Shown here in pieces: positions 50,456-58,099 of a stretch of DNA of 64,000 nt. Source of the stretch: Streptomyces sp. NBC_00414 (GTDB lineage Bacteria; Actinomycetota; Actinomycetes; Streptomycetales; Streptomycetaceae). Location of the stretch: NCBI RefSeq assembly GCF_036038375.1, contig NZ_CP107935.1:8556001-8620000 (forward strand), in the 5' to 3' direction. The translations under genes and the position numbers were made by a program. The stretch's first letter is position 1. Each line of letters starts with the position of its first letter. Below the pieces are notes generated by a model. That model was given only the letters and a program-made list of their open reading frames with translations. It ran no database searches and was not told the origin of the DNA.

Positions 50456-52053
50456 TGGCCCACGCGCCCCGGTTGCAGCACCTTCGTGAACAGCACCGAT
50501 CCGCCGGTCGCCCGCAGGCGGACCGTCAGTTCGCCGCTCCCGCCGTCGATGTCGACCTCGCCGAAGTACTGGGGCGACTCCATGGGCGAGACGTTCGCCC
50601 TGTCGGGAGCCTGGACGAAGACCCGGTCCGGACCGAACGTGCCGTCCAGCGCGTTCGCCTGGAAACCGCCCGCGGCGAGCGGACCGGAGACGAACTCCCA
50701 GAACGGCGCGAAGTCCTTGAAGGCGGCGCGCGACGGGTCGTAGTGCTGCGCCGAGGTGTAGTGCACGTCCGCCGTCAGCCACACCGTGCCGGTGATCCGG
50801 CGGTGCTTGACGAACCGCAGCAGCTCCGCGATCTGCAGTTCGCGTCCGAGCGGCGCGCCCGGGTCGCCCTGCGCGACGGCCTCGATGTCCGTCGCGCCGT
50901 CCGGCACGACCAGGCCGAGCGGCATGTCGGAGGCGATCACCTTCCACACCGCACGCGAACGAGCCAGCTCCCGCTTCAGCCAGACCAGCTGCTCCGCCCC
51001 CAGGATGCCGGTGGTGTCGTCGGTCTGCCGGCCGGGGGAGTTGGCGTTGCGGAACGTCCGCATGTCGAGCACGAAGACGTCCAGCAGGGGACCGTGGCGC
51101 ACGACCCGGTGCACCCTGCCCTCCTTGCCCGTGGCGGGCAGGGTGGAGATCGGGAAGTACTCGCTGAAGGCCTTGCGCGCGCGGGAGGCCAGCGTGTCGA
51201 CGTCCTTCACCGTGTAGCGGGCGTCGGTGAGGATCTCGCCCGGGTACCAGTTGTTGACGACCTCGTGGTCGTCCCACTGGGTGATCGTCGGGACCTGCGC
51301 GTTGAACCGGCGTACGTTCTCGTCGAGGAGTGAGTAGCGGAAGTTGCCGCGGTACTCGGCGAGGGTCTCCGCGACCTTCGACTTCTCCTCGGTGGTGACG
51401 TTCCGCCAGACACGGCCGTCCGGGAGCGTCACGGACGCCGACAGCGGGCCGTCCGCGTAGATCGTGTCGCCGCTGCACAGGAAGAAGTCGGGGTTCCGGC
51501 GGCGCATCTCCTCGTACGCGTAGAGGCCGCCGATGTCCGGGTTGATGCCCCAGCCCTGGCCCACGATGTCGCCGGACCACAGGAACCGGACGTCCTGGCG
51601 CCGCTTCGAGGGCGCGGTCCGGAAGGTGCCCGGTACGGGGTCGCCGGTGCGGCGGTAGTCGTCGGGGTCGGCCAGCGTCACCCGGTAGTGGATCTGCTCC
51701 CCGGACGGCAGGCCGCGCAGCGGGACCGTGCCCGTGAAGTCCGTGTCGGCGCCCAGGAGCGGGCCGTGCCATTTTCGCGACCTGTGGAACGACTCGGTCG
51801 CGGAGGTCTCCACGATCATGCGGGCGGGGCGGTCGGAACGGGCCCATACGAGGCCGGAGTCGGTGGTCACGTCTCCGGCCTGCACGCCCCATCGCGCCTG
51901 GGGGCGTCCTGACAGGGCGAACGCCGGGGCCGCGGTGGCGATGGCGGCGGCGCCGGCTCCGGCGGAGGGCAGGGCGAGTGCCGCCGACGCGGCGAGCGTG
52001 CCGCGCAGGACGCTGCGGCGGCCGGGGAGCGGGCTCGGCGGGCTGAGTGACAT
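50452..52053 (-). CDS. phoD: Tat-exported PhoD alkaline phosphatase/phosphodiesterase
   Basis: A 533-residue secreted phosphatase. The leader has GRRSVLRGTLAASAALAL (twin-arginine signal) with likely cleavage near AAPAFA. A PhoD N-terminal beta domain (about 50-145) is followed by the metallophosphatase core: LWSGDIVGQ, FFLCSGDTIYADG, TQWDDHEVVNNW, VFVLDMRTFR and VWLTADVHYTSA. It releases phosphate from esters or diesters outside the cell and in Streptomyces is usually under PhoP control; I do not see a clear PHO box. ATG 52053 has AGGAGG 7 bases upstream. Confidence 0.9.
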   Translation of the reverse strand: MSLSPPSPLPGRRSVLRGTLAASAALALPSAGAGAAAIATAAPAFALSGRPQARWGVQAGDVTTDSGLVWARSDRPARMIVETSATESFHRSRKWHGPLLGADTDFTGTVPLRGLPSGEQIHYRVTLADPDDYRRTGDPVPGTFRTAPSKRRQDVRFLWSGDIVGQGWGINPDIGGLYAYEEMRRRNPDFFLCSGDTIYADGPLSASVTLPDGRVWRNVTTEEKSKVAETLAEYRGNFRYSLLDENVRRFNAQVPTITQWDDHEVVNNWYPGEILTDARYTVKDVDTLASRARKAFSEYFPISTLPATGKEGRVHRVVRHGPLLDVFVLDMRTFRNANSPGRQTDDTTGILGAEQLVWLKRELARSRAVWKVIASDMPLGLVVPDGATDIEAVAQGDPGAPLGRELQIAELLRFVKHRRITGTVWLTADVHYTSAQHYDPSRAAFKDFAPFWEFVSGPLAAGGFQANALDGTFGPDRVFVQAPDRANVSPMESPQYFGEVDIDGGSGELTVRLRATGGSVLFTKVLQPGRVGQ

Positions 52054-52221
52054 GGGACGCCTCCTGGGGCGGGTTCGGCCGATGTGCATGGCTATGGATA
52101 CAACTACTGGTGTGCCGCAGCGCACGCGGAAACCGCAAGTGAACAACGCGCTCCGCTGGGTTTTGCGGGTTTGCCCGGTTGGACGGGGCCGGGGGACATG
52201 TGCGGGTCGGTAGGGCTGGTC

Positions 52222-52494
52222 GCGCGGTTCCCCGCGCCCCTGAAAGCTGGGGGGATGTTTGGTGCGGGCGGTGAGGGTTGCTCGCGCCGTTCCCCGCGCC
52301 CCTGGGGAGAGCAGGTTCGCTGTCGGGTGCGGGTCGGTGGGGGTTGTCCGCGCCGTTCCCCGCGCCCCTGAAGGGCGTGGCCGGAGTTCGGGTGCGGGTT
52401 GGTGAGGGCTTGTTGCGCCGTTCCCCGCGCCCCTTGGAGACCGGCTGTCGGCTGCACGTCGTACGTGGTTGCTCGCGCCGTTCCCCGCGCCCCT
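52222..52494 (+). repeat. Six direct copies of the GCGCCGTTCCCCGCGCCCCT element
   Basis: Copies begin at 52222, 52284, 52350, 52415 and 52475, plus a looser relative; the first has GCGCGG in place of GCGCCG. The start-to-start distances are about 60-66 bases. Linkers share GGTGCGGG and GTGAGGG-type sequence, so the whole unit, not just the core, is repeated. Confidence 0.8.
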
Positions 52495-52566
52495 GAGGGG
52501 CGTCCCTCTGGCCTTCGAGGCAAGGGTGGCCGGACCGCCTGTCTTTAGGGGCGCGGGGAACGGCGC
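52475..52566. terminator. 20-bp inverted pair of the repeat element
   Basis: The last forward copy (52475-52494) and one reversed copy (52547-52566, AGGGGCGCGGGGAACGGCGC) are perfect 20-base complements separated by 52 bases. They lie downstream of the MocR gene on the minus strand and can form a strong stem that ends its transcript. Confidence 0.55.
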
Positions 52567-52671
52567 ACCCAGCCCTCACTGGGCCGCAGACGACAGTGGT
52601 CAGCCCCCACTCGGCGGCAGACGACAGGTGCCGACCCCGACTCGGCCACAGACGTAAGGGCCGGCCCCCGC

Positions 52672-54129
52672 TCAGCCGCAGGCGTGGCGGTCGGCGGTCG
52701 CCGCGGCCATCGCTTGGACTCCCTCCCGGATGCGGGCAGGGGAGACGTGGGCGTAGCCCAGGACGAGGCGGACCACCACGTCCGACGACGGCGCGCGCGT
52801 GCAGGAACGCAGCGCACGGACCGCGATCCCCGCCGAGGCCGCGGACGCGAGGAAACGGCCGGCCGGACCGTACCGCGACGGAAGCGCGGCGATGACGTGC
52901 AGCCCGGCAGCGATGCCGGAGACCTCCGTCCCGGGAAAGTGCTCGGCCAGCGCCGCCACCAGCGCGTCGCGCCGCTCGCGGTACTCCCGCCGGCAGCGCC
53001 GCAGCTGACGGTCGTAGTCGCCGCGCTCCACGAAGCGGGCGAGCAGCGCCTGGTCGACGACGGGATTGCCGAGATCCATCGTGCGTTTGCGTTCGACGAC
53101 CTCCTCCGCGAGCGATGCCGGCACCAGCAGCCACCCGAGCCGCAGCCCGGGTGCCAGCGACTTGCTGACGGACCCGGTGTACGCGACATGCTCCGGATCG
53201 AGCCCCTGAAGGGCTCCCACAGGTGCTCGGTCGTAGCGGAAGTCCCCGTCGTAGTCGTCCTCGACGACGAGCCCGTCCACCGCGCGCGCCCAGTCGAGGA
53301 GTTCCGCGCGGCGCCGCGCGGAGTAGGCGATCCCCGTCGGGAACTGGTGCGCGGGCGTCGTCACCACGACCCCTACCCCCGACGCCCGCAGCGCCCCGGT
53401 GTCCAGCCCCTCGTCGTCCAGCGGCAGCGGTACGGCGTCGAGGCCGGCCGACGCGTACAGGGTCTCGTGCTCGGGGCTGCCGGGGTCCTCCATGCCCACG
53501 GCACGCGTCCCGCGCGCGTGGAGCACGATTCCGAGCAGGGTGGCCGCCTGGGCCACCCCGGAGACGACGATCACCCGCTCCGGATCCGCGACCACTCCCC
53601 GGCGCCGGGTCAGCAGTTCGGCGAGTGCGGTACGCAGCCGGGGCAGCCCGCGCGGATCCGGGTAGCCCAGCGCGTGGTGGGGCAGTTCCGCGAGTACAGC
53701 GCGCTGCGCGACGGACCAGGCCGCACGCGGGAACAGCGACAGGTCGGGCGTACCGGGCAGGAAGTCCGCCACGGCGCCCACGGGGCGGGGAGCGAGATCC
53801 CGTGCGTGCGGGAGGGCGGCCCGGACGGCCCCGCCGACCCAGGTCCCGGCGCCCCGGTCGCTGCGCAGGTATCCCTCCGCGGTCAACTGCTCGTACGCCT
53901 CCGTGACCAGCCCCCGGGACACCCCGAGGTCGGCGGCCAGTTCACGGCTGGCCGGCAACCGGGTGCCGGGCGCGAACCGGCCCGAGCGGACCGCCTCCCG
54001 CAGCGCCGCCTGCAGAGCACGGCCACGCGCGCGTGGCGGCGCCGAGACGGCAGGCAGGAGCATCTCCCAAGCGCCGGCCCTGCCCGCCGCCGTCGCGGAC
54101 GGATCCGGATTGGTCCCCGATGGCGTCAT
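52672..54129 (-). CDS. MocR-family regulator (GntR HTH fused to aminotransferase)
   Basis: A 485-residue MocR/GabR-type regulator. The N-terminal winged helix (LQAALREAVRSGRFAPGTRLP, SRELAADLGVSRGLVTEAYEQL) is joined to a fold-I aminotransferase domain (about 110-480) with PLP lysine K323 in GSVSKSLAPGLRLG and VVEDDYDGDFRYD. PLP or its amino-acid adduct acts as effector. It is divergent from an EamA transporter and probably controls it. TAAGGT (54138-54143, minus strand) is 8 bases before the ATG, suggesting a leaderless transcript. Confidence 0.9.
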   Translation of the reverse strand: MTPSGTNPDPSATAAGRAGAWEMLLPAVSAPPRARGRALQAALREAVRSGRFAPGTRLPASRELAADLGVSRGLVTEAYEQLTAEGYLRSDRGAGTWVGGAVRAALPHARDLAPRPVGAVADFLPGTPDLSLFPRAAWSVAQRAVLAELPHHALGYPDPRGLPRLRTALAELLTRRRGVVADPERVIVVSGVAQAATLLGIVLHARGTRAVGMEDPGSPEHETLYASAGLDAVPLPLDDEGLDTGALRASGVGVVVTTPAHQFPTGIAYSARRRAELLDWARAVDGLVVEDDYDGDFRYDRAPVGALQGLDPEHVAYTGSVSKSLAPGLRLGWLLVPASLAEEVVERKRTMDLGNPVVDQALLARFVERGDYDRQLRRCRREYRERRDALVAALAEHFPGTEVSGIAAGLHVIAALPSRYGPAGRFLASAASAGIAVRALRSCTRAPSSDVVVRLVLGYAHVSPARIREGVQAMAAATADRHACG

Positions 54130-54176
54130 GGAAGTGGACCTTAAACCGGACCGCCGTCCTTCATAGCGTCACTCGT

Positions 54177-55337
54177 ATGAACGTCACCACGCGCGGGGCC
54201 CTGCTCGCCGCCTTCGCCGCCGTCCTCGTCGGAGGATCCTTCACCGCCAACAGCGTCCTCGGCCACTATCCGTACGCGGGCGGCCAGTTCCTGCGCTACG
54301 GCCTCGCCTTCCTGCTGCTCCTGCCCCTGGTCGGACGGGGCGGCGCGGCCCCGCTGCGCATGCTGACACTGCGCCAATGGGTACGCCTCGCGCTGCTCGC
54401 GGCGGTCGGCATGGTCGGCTTCAACCTCGCCGTGATCGCCGCCGAACACACCGCGGAACCCGCGATACCGGGGGTCTTCGTAGGCTGCGTCCCGGTCGTC
54501 GTCGCCGTCCTGGTCCCCCTCCTGGAGGGCCGCAGGCCCCAACGGATCGTCCTGTACGGGGCGTTGCTCGTGGCCGGCGGCGCCTTCACGGTCCAGGGCT
54601 GGGGCCGCACCGACGGAGCGGGAATCGCCTTCTCCCTGTGCGCGCTCGTCGGCGAGGTCGGCTTCGCGGTGCTCGCCGTGCCCGTCCTGCGGCCGCTCGG
54701 ACCGCGGCTGCTCTCCGCGACGGTGTGCGGGGTCGCGGCGGCCGAGTCGGCACTGGCCGGCGTCGTCCTCGACGGGCGCGCCTGGCTGCGCACCCCGGAC
54801 TCCACCGAGACCCTCGCGCTGCTGTGGCAGGCGGCGATCGTCACGGTGGTCGGCTTCGTCTGCTGGTACATGGGCATCCAGCGCATCGGCGCCGAGCGCG
54901 CGACGCTCTTCTCCGGCCTCATCCCGGTGGCCGCGGCCTGCACGGCCCCGCTCGTCGGAACGGGCTCCTACGGGGCGGCGCAGGCCGCGGGCAGCGCCCT
55001 GGTGGGGGCCGGAGTGGTCATCGGATCAGGCGCGCTGCTCCGCGGGGCGGGACGTACGGCTGCCGTCCAGGAGGACGCGCGCGACCAGCGCGGGGTCGTC
55101 GTTCATCGGGACGTGCCCGCAGCCGGGCAGCCGCACCAGCCGGGCCCGGGGAATGATCTGCTTGGCACGGACTCCCTGGCGGCGCACCAGGATGCGGTCC
55201 CGGGTGCCCCAGGCGACGGTGACGGGAAGCCCGGGGACGTCGTCGGTGAACCGGACCGAGCCGCCCGCCCTGAGGGTCTCGGTGAATCCCTCGGCGTTGG
55301 CCAGCGCGAGGGTCTCGGCGACCACCGCCTCGGGTGA
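54177..55337 (+). CDS. EamA/DMT transporter with antisense-encoded tail
   Basis: A drug/metabolite transporter with about 10 membrane helices (NVTTRGALLAAFAAVLVGGSF, FVGCVPVVVAVLVPLLEG, IGAERATLFSGLIPVAAAC). The reading frame gives 386 residues, but the DMT domain ends near residue 290. The last 80-90 residues (from about GRTAAVQEDARDQRG) are hydrophilic and run antisense through the 3' end of the alpha/beta hydrolase gene. Either the stop was lost or the extension is real. TAGCGT (54164-54169) is 7 bases before the ATG. It is divergent from MocR. Confidence 0.78.
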   Translation: MNVTTRGALLAAFAAVLVGGSFTANSVLGHYPYAGGQFLRYGLAFLLLLPLVGRGGAAPLRMLTLRQWVRLALLAAVGMVGFNLAVIAAEHTAEPAIPGVFVGCVPVVVAVLVPLLEGRRPQRIVLYGALLVAGGAFTVQGWGRTDGAGIAFSLCALVGEVGFAVLAVPVLRPLGPRLLSATVCGVAAAESALAGVVLDGRAWLRTPDSTETLALLWQAAIVTVVGFVCWYMGIQRIGAERATLFSGLIPVAAACTAPLVGTGSYGAAQAAGSALVGAGVVIGSGALLRGAGRTAAVQEDARDQRGVVVHRDVPAAGQPHQPGPGNDLLGTDSLAAHQDAVPGAPGDGDGKPGDVVGEPDRAARPEGLGESLGVGQREGLGDHRLG

Positions 55338-55883
55338 ACGGCGGGCCGGGCGGGCGTAGATGCTGCTGGTGAGCACCGTGCGTCCGGCCGCCGACCGCGA
55401 CAGCCGCTCGACCAGCGGGAGCGGCATGCTCCGCGCGGCCCGCCGCATCGCCTGCAGCAGACCGAACGCGTACCGCCGCTCATTGGGCGACCAGAACCCG
55501 GCGGGCGACAGCGCCGTGACGGACCGTACGAGCTTCTCGCGGCCCAGCTCCAGGGCCAGCAGCCCGCCCAGGGAGTTGCCCGCCACATGCGGCCGGTCGA
55601 GCTCCAGCGTCTCGCACAGCGCGGCGAGCGCCGCGTTCATCGTCGCCAGGTCGTGGCCGAGCCCTTCGGGCAGCGCGGGGGACTCGCCGAAGCCGGGCAG
55701 GTCCACCGCGATCACGTCCCGCTCGACCGCCAGGAGGTCGACGACCGGGTCCCACGCCTGCCGGTGATGGCCTATGCCGTGCAGCAGCAGAAGCGGTTCG
55801 CCGCTGCCCACGCGCCTGTACGCGAGGGTCACGGTCCGCGGGCCGTGCGGAGAGGGGACGCTGAAGGAGACCGTGGCGGCCAT
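55026..55883 (-). CDS. Alpha/beta hydrolase
   Basis: A 285-residue alpha/beta-fold hydrolase, probably an esterase or related enzyme. The oxyanion region is LLLLHGIGHHRQAW, the nucleophile Ser is in VAGNSLGGLLALEL, the acid Asp in AWGTRDRILVRRQ and the His in LPGCGHVPMNDDPALV, so the catalytic triad is complete. The substrate is unknown. ATG 55883 has GAGGAGC 6 bases upstream. The last 104 codons overlap the EamA reading frame tail-to-tail. An inverted repeat upstream may be a regulator site. Confidence 0.85.
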   Translation of the reverse strand: MAATVSFSVPSPHGPRTVTLAYRRVGSGEPLLLLHGIGHHRQAWDPVVDLLAVERDVIAVDLPGFGESPALPEGLGHDLATMNAALAALCETLELDRPHVAGNSLGGLLALELGREKLVRSVTALSPAGFWSPNERRYAFGLLQAMRRAARSMPLPLVERLSRSAAGRTVLTSSIYARPARRSPEAVVAETLALANAEGFTETLRAGGSVRFTDDVPGLPVTVAWGTRDRILVRRQGVRAKQIIPRARLVRLPGCGHVPMNDDPALVARVLLDGSRTSRPAEQRA

Positions 55884-55951
55884 GGGCTGCTCCTCGACTG
55901 GAACCGGCCGACTCGGAGCCGGCTGACTCCTGGACAGCTTGTCAGCAATTA

Positions 55952-55965
55952 CTACCGGCGGGTAG
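55952..55965. promoter_or_regulatory. CTACC-N4-GGTAG inverted repeat
   Basis: CTACC at 55952-55956 and GGTAG at 55961-55965 flank GGCG in the region between the hydrolase (minus) and the ECF41 gene (plus). It resembles short TetR-type operators. No TetR gene is adjacent, so this is a weak call. Confidence 0.3.
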
Positions 55966-56038
55966 CCCTCGCTCCTCGCTCGTCCGGACACGACATATCG
56001 CCTGGACACGACCTGACGCCTCGGGATGGGATGGTCCG

Positions 56039-56923
56039 GTGGCTACCGACACCGTGACCGAGGTCTTCGAAGAGCACCGTCCCGTTCTGATGGGCGTCGC
56101 CTACCGCATGCTCGGCCGGGTGGCCGACGCGGAGGACGTGGTCCAGGAGGCCTGGCTGCGCTGGTTCGGCGGCGACCGCTCCGACGTCCGCGAACCACGC
56201 GCCTATCTGGTGCGTATCACCACCCGGCTCGCCATCGACCGGCTGCGGCAGGCTCAGTCGCGCAACGAGGCCTATGTCGGGCCCTGGTTGCCCGAGCCGT
56301 ACGTCACCGACTTCGGGAACACCGTCGCCGACACGGCGGAGCGGGCCGTCCTAGCGGACTCGGTGTCACTGGCCGTCCTTGTCGTCCTGGAATCCCTCTC
56401 CCCGTTGGAGCGGGCGGTGTTCGTCCTCCGGGAGGCGTTCGGCTACCCGTACGCCGACATCGCGGTCACGCTCGACCGCAGCGAACCCGCGGTGCGGCAG
56501 CTCGCCGGACGGGCCCGCAGGCACGTCGAGGAGAAACGGCCGCGCTACGAGGTGGACCCCGTCGCGCAGCGGGCTCTCACGGAACGGTTCCTGGCGGCCG
56601 CGACCGAGGGCGACATCGAGGGACTGATGTCCGTGCTGGCCCCGGACGTGCGCCTGGTGGGCGACAGCGGCGGCCTGGCCCAGGCGCCGGTGCGGGTCAT
56701 CGAGTCGGCCGACAAGGTGGGCCGCTTCGTCGAGGGCATCACACGGAAGGGTGTGGTGGACGCGTCGTTCCGCTTCCTGGAGGTCAACGGCGGCCCCGCG
56801 CTGCTGGTGCTGTCCGGCGGCAAGCCCGACAGCGTCATCCAGATGGGCGTCGCGGACGGCCGCATCCAGTGCGTCTACATCATCCGCAACCCGGAGAAGC
56901 TGCTGTCCCTCCCCGTCGCCTGA
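56039..56923 (+). CDS. ECF41-type RNA polymerase sigma factor
   Basis: A 294-residue extracytoplasmic-function sigma factor with sigma region 2 (MGVAYRMLGRVADAEDVVQEAW), the ECF41 signature WLPEP at 83-87, and region 4 (LSPLERAVFVLREAFGYPYADI). A C-terminal SnoaL-like extension (about 175-290: LTERFLAAATEGDIEGLMSVL, IRNPEKLLSLP) controls activity from within. ECF41 genes usually neighbour a carboxymuconolactone decarboxylase-like or oxidoreductase gene; none is here. The start is GTG 56039. It is followed by a strong terminator. Confidence 0.9.
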   Translation: MATDTVTEVFEEHRPVLMGVAYRMLGRVADAEDVVQEAWLRWFGGDRSDVREPRAYLVRITTRLAIDRLRQAQSRNEAYVGPWLPEPYVTDFGNTVADTAERAVLADSVSLAVLVVLESLSPLERAVFVLREAFGYPYADIAVTLDRSEPAVRQLAGRARRHVEEKRPRYEVDPVAQRALTERFLAAATEGDIEGLMSVLAPDVRLVGDSGGLAQAPVRVIESADKVGRFVEGITRKGVVDASFRFLEVNGGPALLVLSGGKPDSVIQMGVADGRIQCVYIIRNPEKLLSLPVA

Positions 56924-56953
56924 CAGCGGCGACCGACAGGGCCTGTCCGGCCG

Positions 56954-56979
56954 AAGCCCCCGTCCAGCGACGGGGGCTT
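56954..56979 (+). terminator. Terminator after the ECF41 gene
   Basis: AAGCCCCCGTC (56954-56964) and GACGGGGGCTT (56969-56979) form a perfect 11-bp stem with the tetraloop CAGC, followed by TTTGCC. It lies 31 bases after the sigma-factor stop and is a textbook intrinsic terminator. Confidence 0.88.
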
Positions 56980-57066
56980 TGCCGTTGTGTCACGTATGGG
57001 GCGTATCGAGAACACCGTATGAACGCTCTGAGGCAACAAGCCTGTGCGAGCTGTAACGGATCGAGG

Positions 57067-57082
57067 ATTGGTCTTGACCAAG
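57067..57082. promoter_or_regulatory. DasR-type (dre-like) operator
   Basis: ATTGGTCTTGACCAAG at 57067-57082 contains the perfect palindrome TTGGTC/GACCAA. The inner TGGTCTTGACCA differs by one base from the dre core TGGTCTAGACCA bound by DasR, the N-acetylglucosamine-responsive GntR regulator. It covers the -35 box of the promoter below. Confidence 0.65.
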
Positions 57083-57102
57083 GGTGGGGGCCGCCATATG
57101 GT
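57074..57102 (+). promoter_or_regulatory. Promoter of the GntR gene
   Basis: TTGACC at 57074-57079 and TATGGT at 57097-57102 are separated by 17 bases. This gives a leader of about 70 bases before the GTG at 57179. The -35 box is inside the dre-like operator, so a repressor bound there would block polymerase. Confidence 0.6.
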
Positions 57103-57178
57103 CGCTGGGATAGTGCAGGAACCTTTAATAAACAAGGGCGCTAAAAGCCGCCGGGACACGGCGATTGCGGAGGACACG

Positions 57179-57940
57179 GTGGGGACCACGCAGTTGGATA
57201 CGGTGCCGGAGCCCAAGTACTGGCATCTGAAGACCGTGCTCAGCGAAGCACTGGACTCCGAGTTCTCGGTGGGTGAGATCCTCCCCAACGAGCGCGATCT
57301 GGCGGCCCGGTTCGGCGTCGCCAGGGCCACGCTCCGCCAGGCCCTCGAACAGCTGGAACTGGAAGGCCGACTGCAGCGCCGCCGCGGCGTCGGCACGACC
57401 GTGGCACCGCCGCGGATGGGCGTGGCCGTCGCGTCCGAGCAGCACTCGTGGCCGGGCGCGGCCGGTGACGCCTGGCAGCCCGCGGACTGCGCGACGGCGG
57501 CCCCGCCCTCGGCGGTGGCCCAGGCCCTGGAGACAGAGCCCGACGACCAGGTGCACGTCGTGCGCCGCTCCCGGGTGACGCACGGCCAGCCGGTGGCCGC
57601 CGAGCTCCTCTACATTCCCGCCTCGTCGGTGCCCGACCTGTCCGGCATCGACGCCCCGTCGGGCACGGCACGCGCGCGTGCCGTGCTGCGTGAGCTCCAG
57701 CATCTGGAGCTGGAGGGCGAGGACCGCGCCGTGGAGCTGGGCTCGGCCCGCGCCGACGACGCCAAGGAACTGGACCGCCTCCCCGGTGCGCCCGTCCTCG
57801 TCGTGACGACCCGCTACTTCACCGAGGGGCGCACGGCGGCGGTCTCCGTCGCCACCTACCGCGCCGACACCTGCCGGCTGACCTTCGGCGCCTCGGGCGG
57901 TGTGGAGATCCACCACGACCCGGAGCGCCGCGCCTCCTGA
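57179..57940 (+). CDS. GntR/HutC-family transcriptional regulator
   Basis: A 253-residue HutC-type regulator. The N-terminal winged helix (KYWHLKTVLSEALDSEF, LPNERDLAARFGVARATLRQAL, GRLQRRRGVGTTVAP) is followed by a UTRA effector domain (about 80-245: VHVVRRSRVTHGQPVAAELLY). Its operator and ligand are not known; the dre-like site upstream could be its own operator or DasR's. GTG 57179 is preferred for GGAGGAC 6 bases upstream over the frame's earlier start at 57044. A ROK regulator is encoded convergently downstream. Confidence 0.88.
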   Translation: MGTTQLDTVPEPKYWHLKTVLSEALDSEFSVGEILPNERDLAARFGVARATLRQALEQLELEGRLQRRRGVGTTVAPPRMGVAVASEQHSWPGAAGDAWQPADCATAAPPSAVAQALETEPDDQVHVVRRSRVTHGQPVAAELLYIPASSVPDLSGIDAPSGTARARAVLRELQHLELEGEDRAVELGSARADDAKELDRLPGAPVLVVTTRYFTEGRTAAVSVATYRADTCRLTFGASGGVEIHHDPERRAS

Positions 57941-58099
57941 CCGCACGGTTCCTGACCGCAAGCATTCTGACCGGCAGGCTTCCTGACCGTCGCCACCCGC
58001 TCACAGACGTAACCCACTCGCGGACGTCACCCACTCGCACACGTCGCGCCCCGGCCTCCGGTGCGCGACGTTCTGCCGCCGGAAACACCCCGGACGGTT

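Larger units (their letters stand above)
52054..52671. other. 618-bp intergenic gap without a gene
   Basis: No credible reading frame is present: frames through it are short and consist of repeated Arg/Pro/Gly patterns from the dispersed element. It contains the phoD promoter region (AT-richer part near 52080-52140) and seven copies of the GCGCCGTTCCCCGCGCCCCT element. Confidence 0.7.

Noticed and set aside
51900..52160. PHO box upstream of phoD
   Set aside because: I looked for two or more GTTCACC-type direct repeats; only isolated weak matches such as GTGAACAACG occur.
50225..53134. Upstream extension of the SWIM frame through phoD and the repeat gap
   Set aside because: The frame is open by chance because of high GC. 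It would run over phoD in another frame, and the SWIM protein has a good start at 50224.
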